A stretch of 13,448 nucleotides of DNA from Acidobacteriota bacterium (GCA_003223995.1 QHYA01000232.1:1-13448); one strand, 5' to 3'; positions 1-6,895 are shown, counted from the first letter of the stretch. The notes: a model not told the origin generated them from the letters alone. Numbers and translations are program-made.

Positions 1-1703
1 AGCGCACCGGAGGTGGACTTGACAAACACGCCCTCGCCCGGATCTATGATGGTCCCGTCGCCGTTGTTGTCAATACCGTCCTGGTCTGCCGGGATGAAGA
101 AGTCAATTGGCGTTCCGGAATAACCCTGCCTGTCCTCGTAGCTGATGTCGAAGTACTCGACGCCGTACTTCAGCTCGACATTTCCGGGCAGGACGTTCGT
201 CAGCTTCGCCGCGTACTCTGTGTTCTTGTCGTTCGCGTTGGAGACGAAGCCTGTGCCGCCGGTGAACCAGGTGGTCGCCGCGTCAGCCGTCACCCCTGCC
301 GGGCATCGAAACAGCGGAAAGAGGTAGCAGAGTTGCTGTCTGCGGTCGCGCACGCGGTTCTCGTTGAGGTCGGGCGTCTCGCGGAACTTCGCGTCGTGCC
401 GGGACACCTGGAACTCGCCGAAGAAGTTCGAGTTGAAGACCGCGTTGTACTTCAGGGTGTATTGGTTGCCGCCGTAGCGGATCTCGCTCTGCCCTCCCCC
501 CTGCTCGTAGTCGAGGAACCTGAGCGCCGCGGGGTTCTGCGGACCTCTGAGTCCGTGTGAAGGATCGCCGAAGCCCGTCAGCTCGAAGCGGTGGTTCGGT
601 GTCAGGTAATACGAGAGCTTGACGGCCCAGGTCTGGTTCCGCCGCTCCCGCTCCTGGGGGCCGAGAGAGGCCGCCGGGAAGGTCTTCACGCCTGCGAAGG
701 GTCCGGTCGTCGGCGCGAAGTCGGAATCGAACAGGGCCGGTTCGACCGACATCCGCGTCTTCGTGCGCACCGGGTTGTACGCCACGAAGAAGAAGGCCTT
801 GTCCTTGACGATCGGACCGGACAGCGTCAGGCCGAGGTCCTCCTTCTGTTCGTCCACGAAGTTCACGGCGCCGTTGGAGAGAGAGATGGTCTTGGCGTCG
901 GCCTGGAAGCTGTGGGGAATGAAGTAGAAGCTGACGCTTCCCGAGAGGTTGTTGCCGCCGTTCTTCACGATCGCGTTGAGCACCCCCCCGGTCGCTCCAC
1001 CGAACTCGGCCTCGAAACCGCCCGACTTGACCTGGACGGTGTCGAGAAAGTCCGTGGTGACGCCGGTCCCCAGCGATCCGTAAATGATGTTGTAGGAGCC
1101 AATGCCGCCGTAGCCGGTGTTGGTGATGTTCACCCCGTCCACGATGTACTGGTTCTCGAGCCCCGATGCGCCGGAAATCGAATAGTTTCCGGCGCCGGTC
1201 CCGCCGCCGCTGGTGACGCCCGGGACCGTCGCGAAGGTGTCCGAGTAGGCCCGGCCGATCGGGAGATAGTTGACGAAGTCATTCACCTTCACCGTTGCTC
1301 CGATCGAGGTCTGCTTCATGTCGATGAGCGGGGCCTGCGCCGTGACCGTGACCGTTTGAACCTGACCGGCGCTCAACTGCAGCGGCATGGTCGTCCGGCG
1401 GTTCAGCACGATCTCGACTTCCTTCACCACGATCGTCGCGAAGCCGGGCATCTCGACCTTGATCTCGTACTTTCCGACAGGAAGGAAGGGGACGCGGTAG
1501 GAGCCGTCCGTCCCGCTTCGGACGGCGCGCGTGCCCTGCGGCCCGGTGACGGTGATCGTGGCGCCGGGAACGGGGGTTCCCTTCTCGTCCTTGACCTTCC
1601 CTTCAAGAGTCCCCGTGGAGACCTCCTGGGCAAGGACCTGAGCGCCTACCAGGGCGGCAACCATCAAGGCCGCCAGCCATGGAATTGCTCTTCTTGCGTT
1701 CAT
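1..1703 (-). CDS. Oar-type TonB-dependent outer-membrane receptor, N-terminal part (partial)
   Basis: The reading frame is open from an ATG at 1703 to the window edge, about 567 codons without a stop. Residues 1-25 form a signal peptide (MNARR, then a hydrophobic core ending ALVGAQVLAQ). Residues 30-115 are a carboxypeptidase-regulatory-like beta-sandwich (GTLEGKVKDEKGTPVPGA, then GSYRVPFLPVGKYEIKV). A plug domain follows (about 135-255), with YIVDGVNITN and GGFEAEFGGATGGVLNAIVKNGG, then the first barrel strands (SVSFYFIPHSF, DLGLTLSGPIVKDKAFFFVAYN). The start is supported by a strong AGGAGG ribosome site at 1710-1715, 6 nt from the ATG. Such proteins are usually about 1000 residues, so roughly half is present. 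Family knowledge: they take up large ligands or act in surface export and adhesion using TonB energy; the substrate cannot be told. The last visible loop has a DQDGIDNNGDG calcium-loop-like motif. The gene lies 141 bp downstream of the TPR gene. Confidence 0.93.
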   Translation of the reverse strand, partial: MNARRAIPWLAALMVAALVGAQVLAQEVSTGTLEGKVKDEKGTPVPGATITVTGPQGTRAVRSGTDGSYRVPFLPVGKYEIKVEMPGFATIVVKEVEIVLNRRTTMPLQLSAGQVQTVTVTAQAPLIDMKQTSIGATVKVNDFVNYLPIGRAYSDTFATVPGVTSGGGTGAGNYSISGASGLENQYIVDGVNITNTGYGGIGSYNIIYGSLGTGVTTDFLDTVQVKSGGFEAEFGGATGGVLNAIVKNGGNNLSGSVSFYFIPHSFQADAKTISLSNGAVNFVDEQKEDLGLTLSGPIVKDKAFFFVAYNPVRTKTRMSVEPALFDSDFAPTTGPFAGVKTFPAASLGPQERERRNQTWAVKLSYYLTPNHRFELTGFGDPSHGLRGPQNPAALRFLDYEQGGGQSEIRYGGNQYTLKYNAVFNSNFFGEFQVSRHDAKFRETPDLNENRVRDRRQQLCYLFPLFRCPAGVTADAATTWFTGGTGFVSNANDKNTEYAAKLTNVLPGNVELKYGVEYFDISYEDRQGYSGTPIDFFIPADQDGIDNNGDGTIIDPGEGVFVKSTSGA

Positions 1704-1833
1704 GTTTTTCCTCCTGGGTCTGAGCACATTGGGTATCCTCATCACGAGGAGCGATTGGCGTTTCTGCTTCCTGGTCAGATCACCTTGCCTTTCACTTGCG
1801 CCCCGCTGCTCCCGCTGCGGAAATGAAATCGGT

Positions 1834-1854
1834 CCGGCATTTCTTCACTGCCGG
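1834..1854 (-). terminator. Inverted repeat over the TPR-gene stop codon, weak terminator candidate
   Basis: CCGGCA (1834-1839) and TGCCGG (1849-1854) are perfect complements separated by 9 nt that include the TGA stop of the TPR gene. In the minus-strand transcript the hairpin is followed by GATTTCATTTCC, which is T-rich but not a clean U tract. It may attenuate read-through into the TonB receptor gene or may be incidental. No clear promoter for the receptor was seen in the 130 bp that follow. Confidence 0.3.
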
Positions 1855-3275
1855 GCGAGAGTCGCAATGAGCTCCTTGACGTCCTTGGCGTCCTCGGCTC
1901 CCGGCGCCAGGTCCAGGTACTTCTTCAGCGCCTCTGTCGCTTCCTGGCTGTTGCCGAGGTTGACGTACGTGTAGCCGAGGTTCTTCCAGGCGAGAGCGAA
2001 CTTGGGATCCAGCTCGACGGCGTGGCGGAAGTACTCGGCCGCCTTCGCGTACTCCTTGTGGTTCCAGTAGTTCGCGCCGATGTTGAACACCGCGTTCGGG
2101 TCCTCGGCCCCCGCCGCCTTGGCCTTCGCCTGCACTTCGGCGGCCTTCTCGGGGCGGCCGGTGGCAATGTAGAGTTCATTGAGATGCGCGTAGGCCTCGG
2201 CCTGCTTGCCGTCCAGTTCGATGACCTTCTCGAAGGCCGCGATCGCGGCCTCGGCCTTTCCCATCTCACGCTGTGTCAACCCGATGTTGATGTAGCAGTT
2301 GATCTTCGTCGCCTCGTCTATCTGGCCGTTCGCCAGCTCCTTCTCGAATTCCGCTATGGCGGCTTCCTTCTGTCCGAGCTTGAAGAGGGCCCCTCCCAGG
2401 ACGAAGTGAGCCCCAGGCTGGGTCGGATTCAGCTCGAGGGAGCGCTGGAGGGAGCTTTTGGCCGGATCGAAGTCGCCCAACCGGAACAGTGTATAGCCCC
2501 GAAGGTAGTGCAGGGTCGCGTCCTGAGGACTCGCCGCGAGAGCCTCGTCGATCCTCGTGAGAGCCCCCTTCAGGTCGCCGCTCTGCAGCAGGCCGGGGAC
2601 CTCCTGAGCCCGCAGCTTCGCCTCGTCGGCCTTCTTTGCGAGCGCCACCGGTGACTTGCTGGCGTCTCCGATGACGAGGTCATAGGTGACGTTGATGTCC
2701 GCATCGACGTCGAAGGTTTGCGGTGTCGTAGGCGCCGGGCCTTGGTAGTCCACGACGTTCTGCCTCTTGTCCGTGTCGTAGACCACCAGCTTGATCGAGT
2801 ACGGGACGAGATCCGTCCCCTCGATGCTGAGCGTGTATGTTCCTTTGGGAACGATGCCGAATAAGTACTTCCCGTCCTTGTTGGTCTTGCCCGGCAGGTG
2901 GACGTGGGAGCCCTTTTCCTGGGGAGAGCCTTTTCCTTCGGACACCAGGACGATCTTGATGTCGGCGAGAGGCGCCCCCTCCGGGCTCGTCACGCGGCCG
3001 CTGACCTTTCCGTCGGCGAATGCCGTGGCGACTGTCGCAGGGAGGAGGAACGATAGGAGCACTGCCCGGCGGACCAGCGCGCCGGGGTCTTCGACACGCG
3101 CCCCTCCGGCCGGAGGAGCGAGTGGGGTTGCCTTTCCTCGACTCAGTCGCACCGTCCCGCTTTCCCCATTGATGACGGTCCAGCGGACCCGTACCCTCGC
3201 AGGGTTTTCCCCCCTCTGCATGCGGGCTACGTCCACGGGCGTTGTAAAGCGTCGCGGCCTTTGCCTAGCTGGCAC
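1845..3275 (-). CDS. Secreted TPR protein with N-terminal carboxypeptidase-regulatory-like domain
   Basis: Numbered from a GTG at 3275, the frame is 476 residues. A hydrophobic signal core lies at about 71-87 (AVLLSFLLPATVATAFA), followed by a carboxypeptidase-regulatory-like beta-sandwich at about 90-165 (KVSGRVTSPEGAPLADI, then KDGKYLFGIVPKGTYTLSIE). From about 215 to the end there are roughly seven TPR units with typical spacing (SLELNPTQPGAHFVLGGALF, AWKNLGYTYVNLG). The protein is probably periplasmic or surface-attached and acts as a protein-protein scaffold; no enzymatic motif is seen. The start is uncertain. The 70 residues before the signal core look untypical of coding sequence, and in-frame alternatives are ATG 3221, GTG 3152 (after GGGGAAAGCGGGACG) and GTG 3062. 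The real protein may begin at 3152 or 3062. It precedes an Oar-type receptor that has the same kind of N-terminal domain, suggesting a shared envelope role (inference). Confidence 0.87.
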   Translation of the reverse strand: MPARQRPRRFTTPVDVARMQRGENPARVRVRWTVINGESGTVRLSRGKATPLAPPAGGARVEDPGALVRRAVLLSFLLPATVATAFADGKVSGRVTSPEGAPLADIKIVLVSEGKGSPQEKGSHVHLPGKTNKDGKYLFGIVPKGTYTLSIEGTDLVPYSIKLVVYDTDKRQNVVDYQGPAPTTPQTFDVDADINVTYDLVIGDASKSPVALAKKADEAKLRAQEVPGLLQSGDLKGALTRIDEALAASPQDATLHYLRGYTLFRLGDFDPAKSSLQRSLELNPTQPGAHFVLGGALFKLGQKEAAIAEFEKELANGQIDEATKINCYINIGLTQREMGKAEAAIAAFEKVIELDGKQAEAYAHLNELYIATGRPEKAAEVQAKAKAAGAEDPNAVFNIGANYWNHKEYAKAAEYFRHAVELDPKFALAWKNLGYTYVNLGNSQEATEALKKYLDLAPGAEDAKDVKELIATLARQ

Positions 3276-3321
3276 GCATGAGCAGAAGACGCGATCTCAC
3301 AAAGGCTGAGCAAGGAGCATG

Positions 3322-3349
3322 CCACTAGTGGGCACCCAGCTAACTAGTT
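3322..3349. repeat. Paired ACTAGT-centred palindromes
   Basis: CCACTAGTGG (3322-3331, perfect 10-bp palindrome) and AACTAGTT (3342-3349, perfect 8-bp palindrome) share the core ACTAGT, with centres 19 bp apart, close to two helical turns. Between them is the near-dyad TGGGCACCCA. They straddle the start point expected for the promoter candidate at 3352-3379. This is operator-like, but no known regulator motif was recognised. Confidence 0.4.
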
Positions 3350-3351
3350 GA

Positions 3352-3379
3352 TACATAACGTCGTTCTTGCTTCCAACAA
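3352..3379 (-). promoter_or_regulatory. Weak promoter candidate for the TPR gene
   Basis: On the minus strand, TTGTTG (3379-3374), 16 nt, then TATGTA (3357-3352) gives a plausible sigma70-like arrangement, with a start point near 3345. It lies 70-300 bp upstream of the possible start codons of the TPR gene. The match is modest, and other spacings are possible in this AT-rich stretch. Confidence 0.25.
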
Positions 3380-3432
3380 TGTCCCGCCGCGGAGGGACAA
3401 GCAACAATCTGGATCTATCCAATTTTTTGGAT
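3367..3432. repeat. Bulged inverted repeat and a TTTT-loop inverted repeat
   Basis: TTGCTT (3367-3372) and GTCCC (3381-3385) pair with GGGAC (3394-3398) and AAGCAA (3399-3404), giving an 11-bp stem with an 8-nt bulge on one side and an 8-nt loop. Fifteen bases on, ATCCAA (3417-3422) and TTGGAT (3427-3432) flank TTTT. On the minus strand the loop reads AAAA, so neither repeat makes an intrinsic terminator for boxB. The function is unknown. Confidence 0.4.
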
Positions 3433-3603
3433 TAGAAAAGCGTCTCGGGCGGGAGCGTGACTCCACGGCGAAGGTACTTATGTTACGGTTCGAAAGGCTG
3501 CAACCCGACGCGTCCGGCCAATTGTTTGCCGAAAGTCCACTCGGCGAGCCCGCAAGCGGTCAGTGGGCGCGTTGCTTCGGCTGGAGGAAGGTCTGAAGGA
3601 GGG

Positions 3604-5022
3604 CTATACCTCTCGTCGCACGTAGCCGAAATCGAAGGGCTGCCGGTTGATCCCCTGCCGCGGGGGCGCGATCCACTGGGCGATCTTGCCCGGTTCGTGC
3701 ACGGGCTGCATCAGGGATCCGACGTACGCGAAATCGGAGGCCGAGGGGAGCCATCCGTCGCGGCGGCGCGTCCATTCCTCCTCCGTGAGGAGGTTCCCCT
3801 CCGGATCGAAGAAGGCCCCGGCGTAAAGGCCGATATGGCGGTGGAACTTCCGGCTTGGCAGCGTCAGCCGGAAGCCCGGCCCGGCATCGGCGATCGCCCT
3901 GTTCCACTTGTCCACGGCCCTCTGGCAGTCCTCCACGTAGGAGTCCCGGACAATCTCGTTCATGGCGTTGCGGAGGGGGACGTCCTTCGGGGCGATCCGA
4001 TCCCCCTCGACGATCTCCATGGGATACGCCCCCGAGAGGGCGACATGGTCCTCGTACTGTTCCTCCTTGGCGCGCCCCTTCAGCCCGGCGGCGAAGTAAT
4101 CGGCCGCGTTGTTGGAGATCTCGCCCCCGAAGAGATCGAGGCTGAGGCTGAACCAGAGATTCAGGTACTTCTGGATCGCCGGCAGGTCGATCCCTCCCTG
4201 CGCCCTGGCGTCGCCGTTGGGGTCCTGCTCCGTCAGCTCCGCCGATCTCCGGACGACCCGCTGCACCCCCGTCTCCCCGACGAACATGTGGTGGGCCTCC
4301 TCGGTCAGCATGAAGCGCGTCGTCCGTGAAAGCGGGTCGAAGCCGCTTTCGGCCAGAGCGAGCAGCTGGAACTTGCCGTCCCGGTCGGTGAACATCGTGA
4401 ACATGTAGAAGGAGAGCCAGTCCTCGATCGGCTGGTTGAAAGCGCCGAGGATGCGGGGCTTGTCCGGATCGCCGGAGCGCCTCTCGAGCAGCGCTTCGGC
4501 CTCCTCCCGTCCGTCCCTTCCGAAGTAGGAGTGCAGCAGGTAGACCATCGCCCACAGATGCCGCCCCTCCTCGACGTTCACCTGGAAGAGGTTCCTCAGG
4601 TCGTAGAGCGAGGGCGCCGTGCGCCCGAGCAGTCTCTGCTGCTCGACGCTCGCCGGCTCGGTATCCCCCTGCGTCACGATGATCCTGCGGAGCTGGTTGC
4701 GGAACTCACCGGGCACCTCCTGCCAGACCGGCCTGCCCAGGAAGTCTCCGAAGCCGATCGTTCTTCCCGGGACCGGGTCCGCCAGGAAGATCCCCCAGCG
4801 GTAGTCCGGCATCTTCACGTGGTCGAAATGTGCCCAACCCGAGCTATCCGCAGAGACGGCAGTGCGGAGGTAGATGAGATCGTTCTGGAACTCCTCGGGC
4901 CCGGCCTCCATCCACCACTTCATGAAGTTGGGCTGCCACTTCTCCAGCGCGCGCTGGAGGCGCGTATCGGAATCGATGTTGACATTGTTGGGAATCTTCG
5001 CTGAATAGCTGATCGTGGTCAT
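3604..5022 (-). CDS. boxB: Benzoyl-CoA 2,3-epoxidase, diiron oxygenase subunit BoxB
   Basis: This is a 472-residue protein, the usual BoxB length. It is a soluble class I-type diiron enzyme that inserts one O2-derived oxygen into benzoyl-CoA to give 2,3-epoxybenzoyl-CoA, taking electrons from BoxA. The two ExxH metal motifs are visible: E152-G-R-H155 (within NVEEGRHLWAM) and E242-A-H-H245 (within LTEEAHHMFVGE). E122 and D213 sit at the spacing expected for the remaining iron ligands, as I recall them from the characterised enzyme. Other family-typical stretches are FNQPIEDWLSFYMFTMFTDRDG-like (196-216) and RKFHRHIGLYAG (391-402). The ATG is preceded by GGAGAAGGA (5029-5037), 6 nt away and directly after the boxC stop, so the two are co-transcribed and probably translationally linked. 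No boxA or benzoate-CoA ligase follows; the next gene is an unrelated TPR gene 328 bp on. Confidence 0.97.
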   Translation of the reverse strand: MTTISYSAKIPNNVNIDSDTRLQRALEKWQPNFMKWWMEAGPEEFQNDLIYLRTAVSADSSGWAHFDHVKMPDYRWGIFLADPVPGRTIGFGDFLGRPVWQEVPGEFRNQLRRIIVTQGDTEPASVEQQRLLGRTAPSLYDLRNLFQVNVEEGRHLWAMVYLLHSYFGRDGREEAEALLERRSGDPDKPRILGAFNQPIEDWLSFYMFTMFTDRDGKFQLLALAESGFDPLSRTTRFMLTEEAHHMFVGETGVQRVVRRSAELTEQDPNGDARAQGGIDLPAIQKYLNLWFSLSLDLFGGEISNNAADYFAAGLKGRAKEEQYEDHVALSGAYPMEIVEGDRIAPKDVPLRNAMNEIVRDSYVEDCQRAVDKWNRAIADAGPGFRLTLPSRKFHRHIGLYAGAFFDPEGNLLTEEEWTRRRDGWLPSASDFAYVGSLMQPVHEPGKIAQWIAPPRQGINRQPFDFGYVRREV

Positions 5023-5037
5023 CCTGCGTCCTTCTCC

Positions 5038-6711
5038 TTACGTCCTTCTCCAGTCGAAGCGGGGCCTCTCGGGCTTGCCGTAGAGAGAAAGCGCCCCGCG
5101 GTCCCCCACGGCGTTGGGTCGCTGGAAGATCCAGTTCTGCCAGGCCGACAGACGCCCGAAGACCCGGCTCTCGGTCGTCTCCGGTCCGGGGAAACGGAGC
5201 GAGGCCTCCATGCCGGTGAGAGCGTCGGGCGAGAGGGAGACCCGCTCCTCGATCGCGACGCGCACCTCGTCGGGATAGTCGATCTCGTCGGCGACCACGG
5301 TCACGAGGCCCGCTTCGGCGGCCGCGCGGGCGGTGACGGGCTCGCCCGCGGCCAGGGCTTCCTTCGCCCTCTCCGGAGTCCCGTAGAAGCGGGCGGCCAG
5401 GCGAGTCAGGCCATGGCTCATCGGCAGCGCGCCGCCATTGAGAGGGCTCGTCGCGATCCGGACCGACCCCTTCGCGTCGTCCAGCATGTAGGAGCGGTCG
5501 GCGGCGAGAGCCAGCTCCAGCAGCGAGCCGGCAAAGCACGAGCCGGATTCGATGAGGGCGAACAGGCTGCGCGCCGTCAGGTCCAGACGCCTCAGCGTGC
5601 GGGCCATGAACAGGAGGACCTCCCGGACGAACCAGTCGCCGCGGTTGGCGGCGAGGACGCGGTCCACCGCGCGGACGGCTTCGAGACTTCCCTCGGTTCT
5701 CAGCAGCAGCAGGCCGATCTCCTCCTCGTTGTACCGGAGGTGGCAGAGGGCATCGTCCAGCTCGCGGAAGGTCGCCAGCGGCCACCAGCCCGCTCCGACC
5801 CGGCGGATCGCCGTCGCCTCCTCGGGCTGGGGCCTGTCGGGTGCGCGAAGGGTCAGTGTGGCGGAACGCTTGGATCGGTCGATCTGAACGGTCAGGTGCT
5901 GGTAGCGGATCGCGTCGGATGAGATCTGCTTCTCGAGACGGGGGAGCGGCACGCCGGGGCCGCTTCGGACCGGCACGCACTCGGCGAGGGCCCGCGCTCG
6001 CCGCAGAACCTCGGCGTCCCAGCGGCTGCGGGAAACGATCCTGTCCACGAGACCCCACTCCTGGGCTCGCTGTCCCTTGATCCCCTCGGCGAGCGTGCAG
6101 AAGATGTCCGCCAGGTCCCGCCGCACCTTCCTCTTGTCCACGAGCCGCGTCAGCCCTCCGGTTCCGGGAAGCACGCCCAGCAGCGGCACCTCGGGCAGGC
6201 TCACGGCGCTGGAGCCGTCGTCAGCGAGCAGGATCTCGTCGCACGCCATCGCCAGCTCGTAGCCTCCCCCGGCCGTCGTGCCGTTGCACGCGGCGAGGAA
6301 GCGGGCGCCTCCACCGGCGGAACAGTCCTCTATCGCCAGGCGCGTCTCGTTGGTGAACTTGCAGAAGTTCACCTTGAAGGCGTGCGAGCAACTGGCCAGC
6401 ATGTAGATGTTCGCCCCGGCGCTGAAGATCTTCTCCTTCGCCGAGGTGATCACGACGGCGCGCACCTCGGGATGCTCGAAGCGCAGCCGCTGGATGGCAT
6501 CGGCCAGCTCGATGTCCACACCGAGGTCATACGAGTTGAGCTTCAGCAGGTAGCCCGGCCTCAGGGGCGCGTCCTCCTGGACCGACATGACAAGCCGGGC
6601 GATCTCCCCCTCGAAAGAGAGATTCCAGTGACGGTAGCGGGATGGATGCGTCTCGAAGATCACCGGATCGGCGGCGAGCGGCCCGCCGCCGTAGGGAACG
6701 GTCGATTCCAT
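5038..6711 (-). CDS. boxC: Benzoyl-CoA-dihydrodiol lyase / 2,3-epoxybenzoyl-CoA dihydrolase BoxC
   Basis: This is a 557-residue crotonase-superfamily protein, matching the length of characterised BoxC and about twice a normal enoyl-CoA hydratase. It cleaves the epoxide of benzoyl-CoA hydrolytically, releasing formate and 3,4-didehydroadipyl-CoA semialdehyde. Two crotonase-like halves are visible. The first (about 30-260) carries both oxyanion-hole signatures, IFSAGANIYMLA (95-106) and NGTTAGGGYELAMACDEI (143-160). The second (about 280-540) is degenerate, with CFAGSLLELALAADRSYML (392-410) and LPMSHGLTRLAARFYG (429-444), whose Ser/His pair may contribute to the active site (from memory of the family, not verified). 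The ATG follows GGGAGG by 10 nt. It is first in a boxC-boxB operon read from the promoter at 6837-6864, divergent from boxR. No frameshift or missing region was seen. Confidence 0.95.
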   Translation of the reverse strand: MESTVPYGGGPLAADPVIFETHPSRYRHWNLSFEGEIARLVMSVQEDAPLRPGYLLKLNSYDLGVDIELADAIQRLRFEHPEVRAVVITSAKEKIFSAGANIYMLASCSHAFKVNFCKFTNETRLAIEDCSAGGGARFLAACNGTTAGGGYELAMACDEILLADDGSSAVSLPEVPLLGVLPGTGGLTRLVDKRKVRRDLADIFCTLAEGIKGQRAQEWGLVDRIVSRSRWDAEVLRRARALAECVPVRSGPGVPLPRLEKQISSDAIRYQHLTVQIDRSKRSATLTLRAPDRPQPEEATAIRRVGAGWWPLATFRELDDALCHLRYNEEEIGLLLLRTEGSLEAVRAVDRVLAANRGDWFVREVLLFMARTLRRLDLTARSLFALIESGSCFAGSLLELALAADRSYMLDDAKGSVRIATSPLNGGALPMSHGLTRLAARFYGTPERAKEALAAGEPVTARAAAEAGLVTVVADEIDYPDEVRVAIEERVSLSPDALTGMEASLRFPGPETTESRVFGRLSAWQNWIFQRPNAVGDRGALSLYGKPERPRFDWRRT

Positions 6712-6830
6712 CAGAAGAGGACCTCCCTGCTCATGTTGCGCGTAACCTGCGGACCGCGCAGCGCCCGCAATGCTTGGCCCCTTTCGCCAGAGGCCTCGCG
6801 CGGGCAGTCAGGTTCACGCGCCTGTCCGTT
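6712..6830 (-). promoter_or_regulatory. Long GC-rich boxC leader with extensive base-pairing potential
   Basis: From the predicted start near 6830 the boxC leader is about 119 nt. In the minus-strand RNA, GCGGGC (from 6768-6763) pairs with GCCCGC (from 6805-6800). Inside that, the 20 nt of 6795-6776 form a 7-bp stem (GGCCUCU with AGGGGCC, one GU) closed by a GGCGAA loop. CAGG (6824-6821) can pair with CCUG (6812-6809), and CGGAC (6828-6824) with GUCCG (6754-6750), enclosing the other two helices like a three-way junction. The last base of the first and third pairings is shared. The ribosome site (GGGAGG) lies outside the fold. High GC alone can give such pairing, so its regulatory relevance is a hypothesis. 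Confidence 0.4.
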
Positions 6831-6837
6831 ACGCGCA
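6737..6837. repeat. 10-bp inverted repeat bracketing the boxC leader
   Basis: TGCGCGTAAC (6737-6746) and GTTACGCGCA (6828-6837) are perfect reverse complements separated by 81 bp. The right copy overlaps the last base of the boxC -10 element and covers the expected transcription start; the left copy sits just upstream of the boxC ribosome site. As DNA they could be a pair of operator sites; as RNA only part of the right arm would be transcribed from a start at 6830. Confidence 0.55.
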
Positions 6838-6864
6838 TTATACTGCAGAGAATCGTGGTTGCAA
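6837..6864 (-). promoter_or_regulatory. Promoter of the boxCB operon
   Basis: On the minus strand TTGCAA (6864-6859), 16 nt, then a perfect TATAAT (6842-6837). The expected start is the A at 6830, 119 nt before the boxC ATG. Two TGCA boxes lie inside it: one in the -35 element, one 1 nt upstream of the -10 element (6844-6847). A repressor bound there would block polymerase, as expected for BoxR without benzoyl-CoA (inference). Confidence 0.75.
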
Positions 6865-6890
6865 GTGGGATATTAATGAACTATATTGCA
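6844..6890. promoter_or_regulatory. Probable BoxR operator: three TGCA boxes between boxC and boxR
   Basis: TGCA occurs at 6844-6847 (inside CTGCAG), 6860-6863 (inside TTGCAA) and 6887-6890, the last overlapping the dyad TATAT-TGC-ATATA (6882-6894). Operators of BzdR/BoxR-type regulators are reported to contain repeated TGCA (recalled knowledge). All three lie in the roughly 60-bp AT-rich island that holds both promoters, which fits autoregulation of boxR and control of boxCB from one site cluster. Confidence 0.6.
6859..6887 (+). promoter_or_regulatory. boxR: Promoter of boxR, sharing the -35 element of the boxCB promoter
   Basis: On the plus strand TTGCAA (6859-6864), 17 nt, then TATATT (6882-6887). 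Because TTGCAA is palindromic, it can serve as -35 for both divergent promoters. The start point would fall near 6894, at or within a few bases of the boxR ATG (6896), predicting a leaderless or near-leaderless message. No Shine-Dalgarno sequence is present before the ATG, which agrees. Confidence 0.5.
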
Positions 6891-6895
6891 TATAC

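Larger units (their letters stand above)
3276..3603. other. 328-bp intergenic region rich in inverted repeats, no gene seen
   Basis: This region separates the end of boxB from the start of the TPR gene, both on the minus strand. I see no convincing coding sequence or RNA gene. It is more AT-rich than its surroundings between about 3340 and 3490. It holds two CTAGT palindromes, a bulged inverted repeat, a 6-bp inverted repeat with a TTTT loop, a weak promoter candidate for the TPR gene, and near the boxB end a short inverted repeat (GCCGA at 3528-3532 with TCGGC at 3541-3545) without a U tract. A sharp terminator for boxCB is not evident. Confidence 0.6.

Noticed and set aside
591..1826. Plus-strand ORF of 411 codons
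   Set aside because: It is antisense to the TonB-dependent receptor, which shows clear signal, plug and barrel motifs; the ORF is a by-product of high GC.
4844..6058. Minus-strand ORF of 404 codons in another frame over boxC and boxB
   Set aside because: It is Arg/Pro/Gly-rich, has no recognisable motif, and overlaps two confidently identified enzymes.
6770..6895. Upstream extension of boxR to a start at 6770
   Set aside because: It would cover both divergent promoters and the operator, and the added residues do not match the family; the ATG at 6896 begins a normal BoxR N-terminus.
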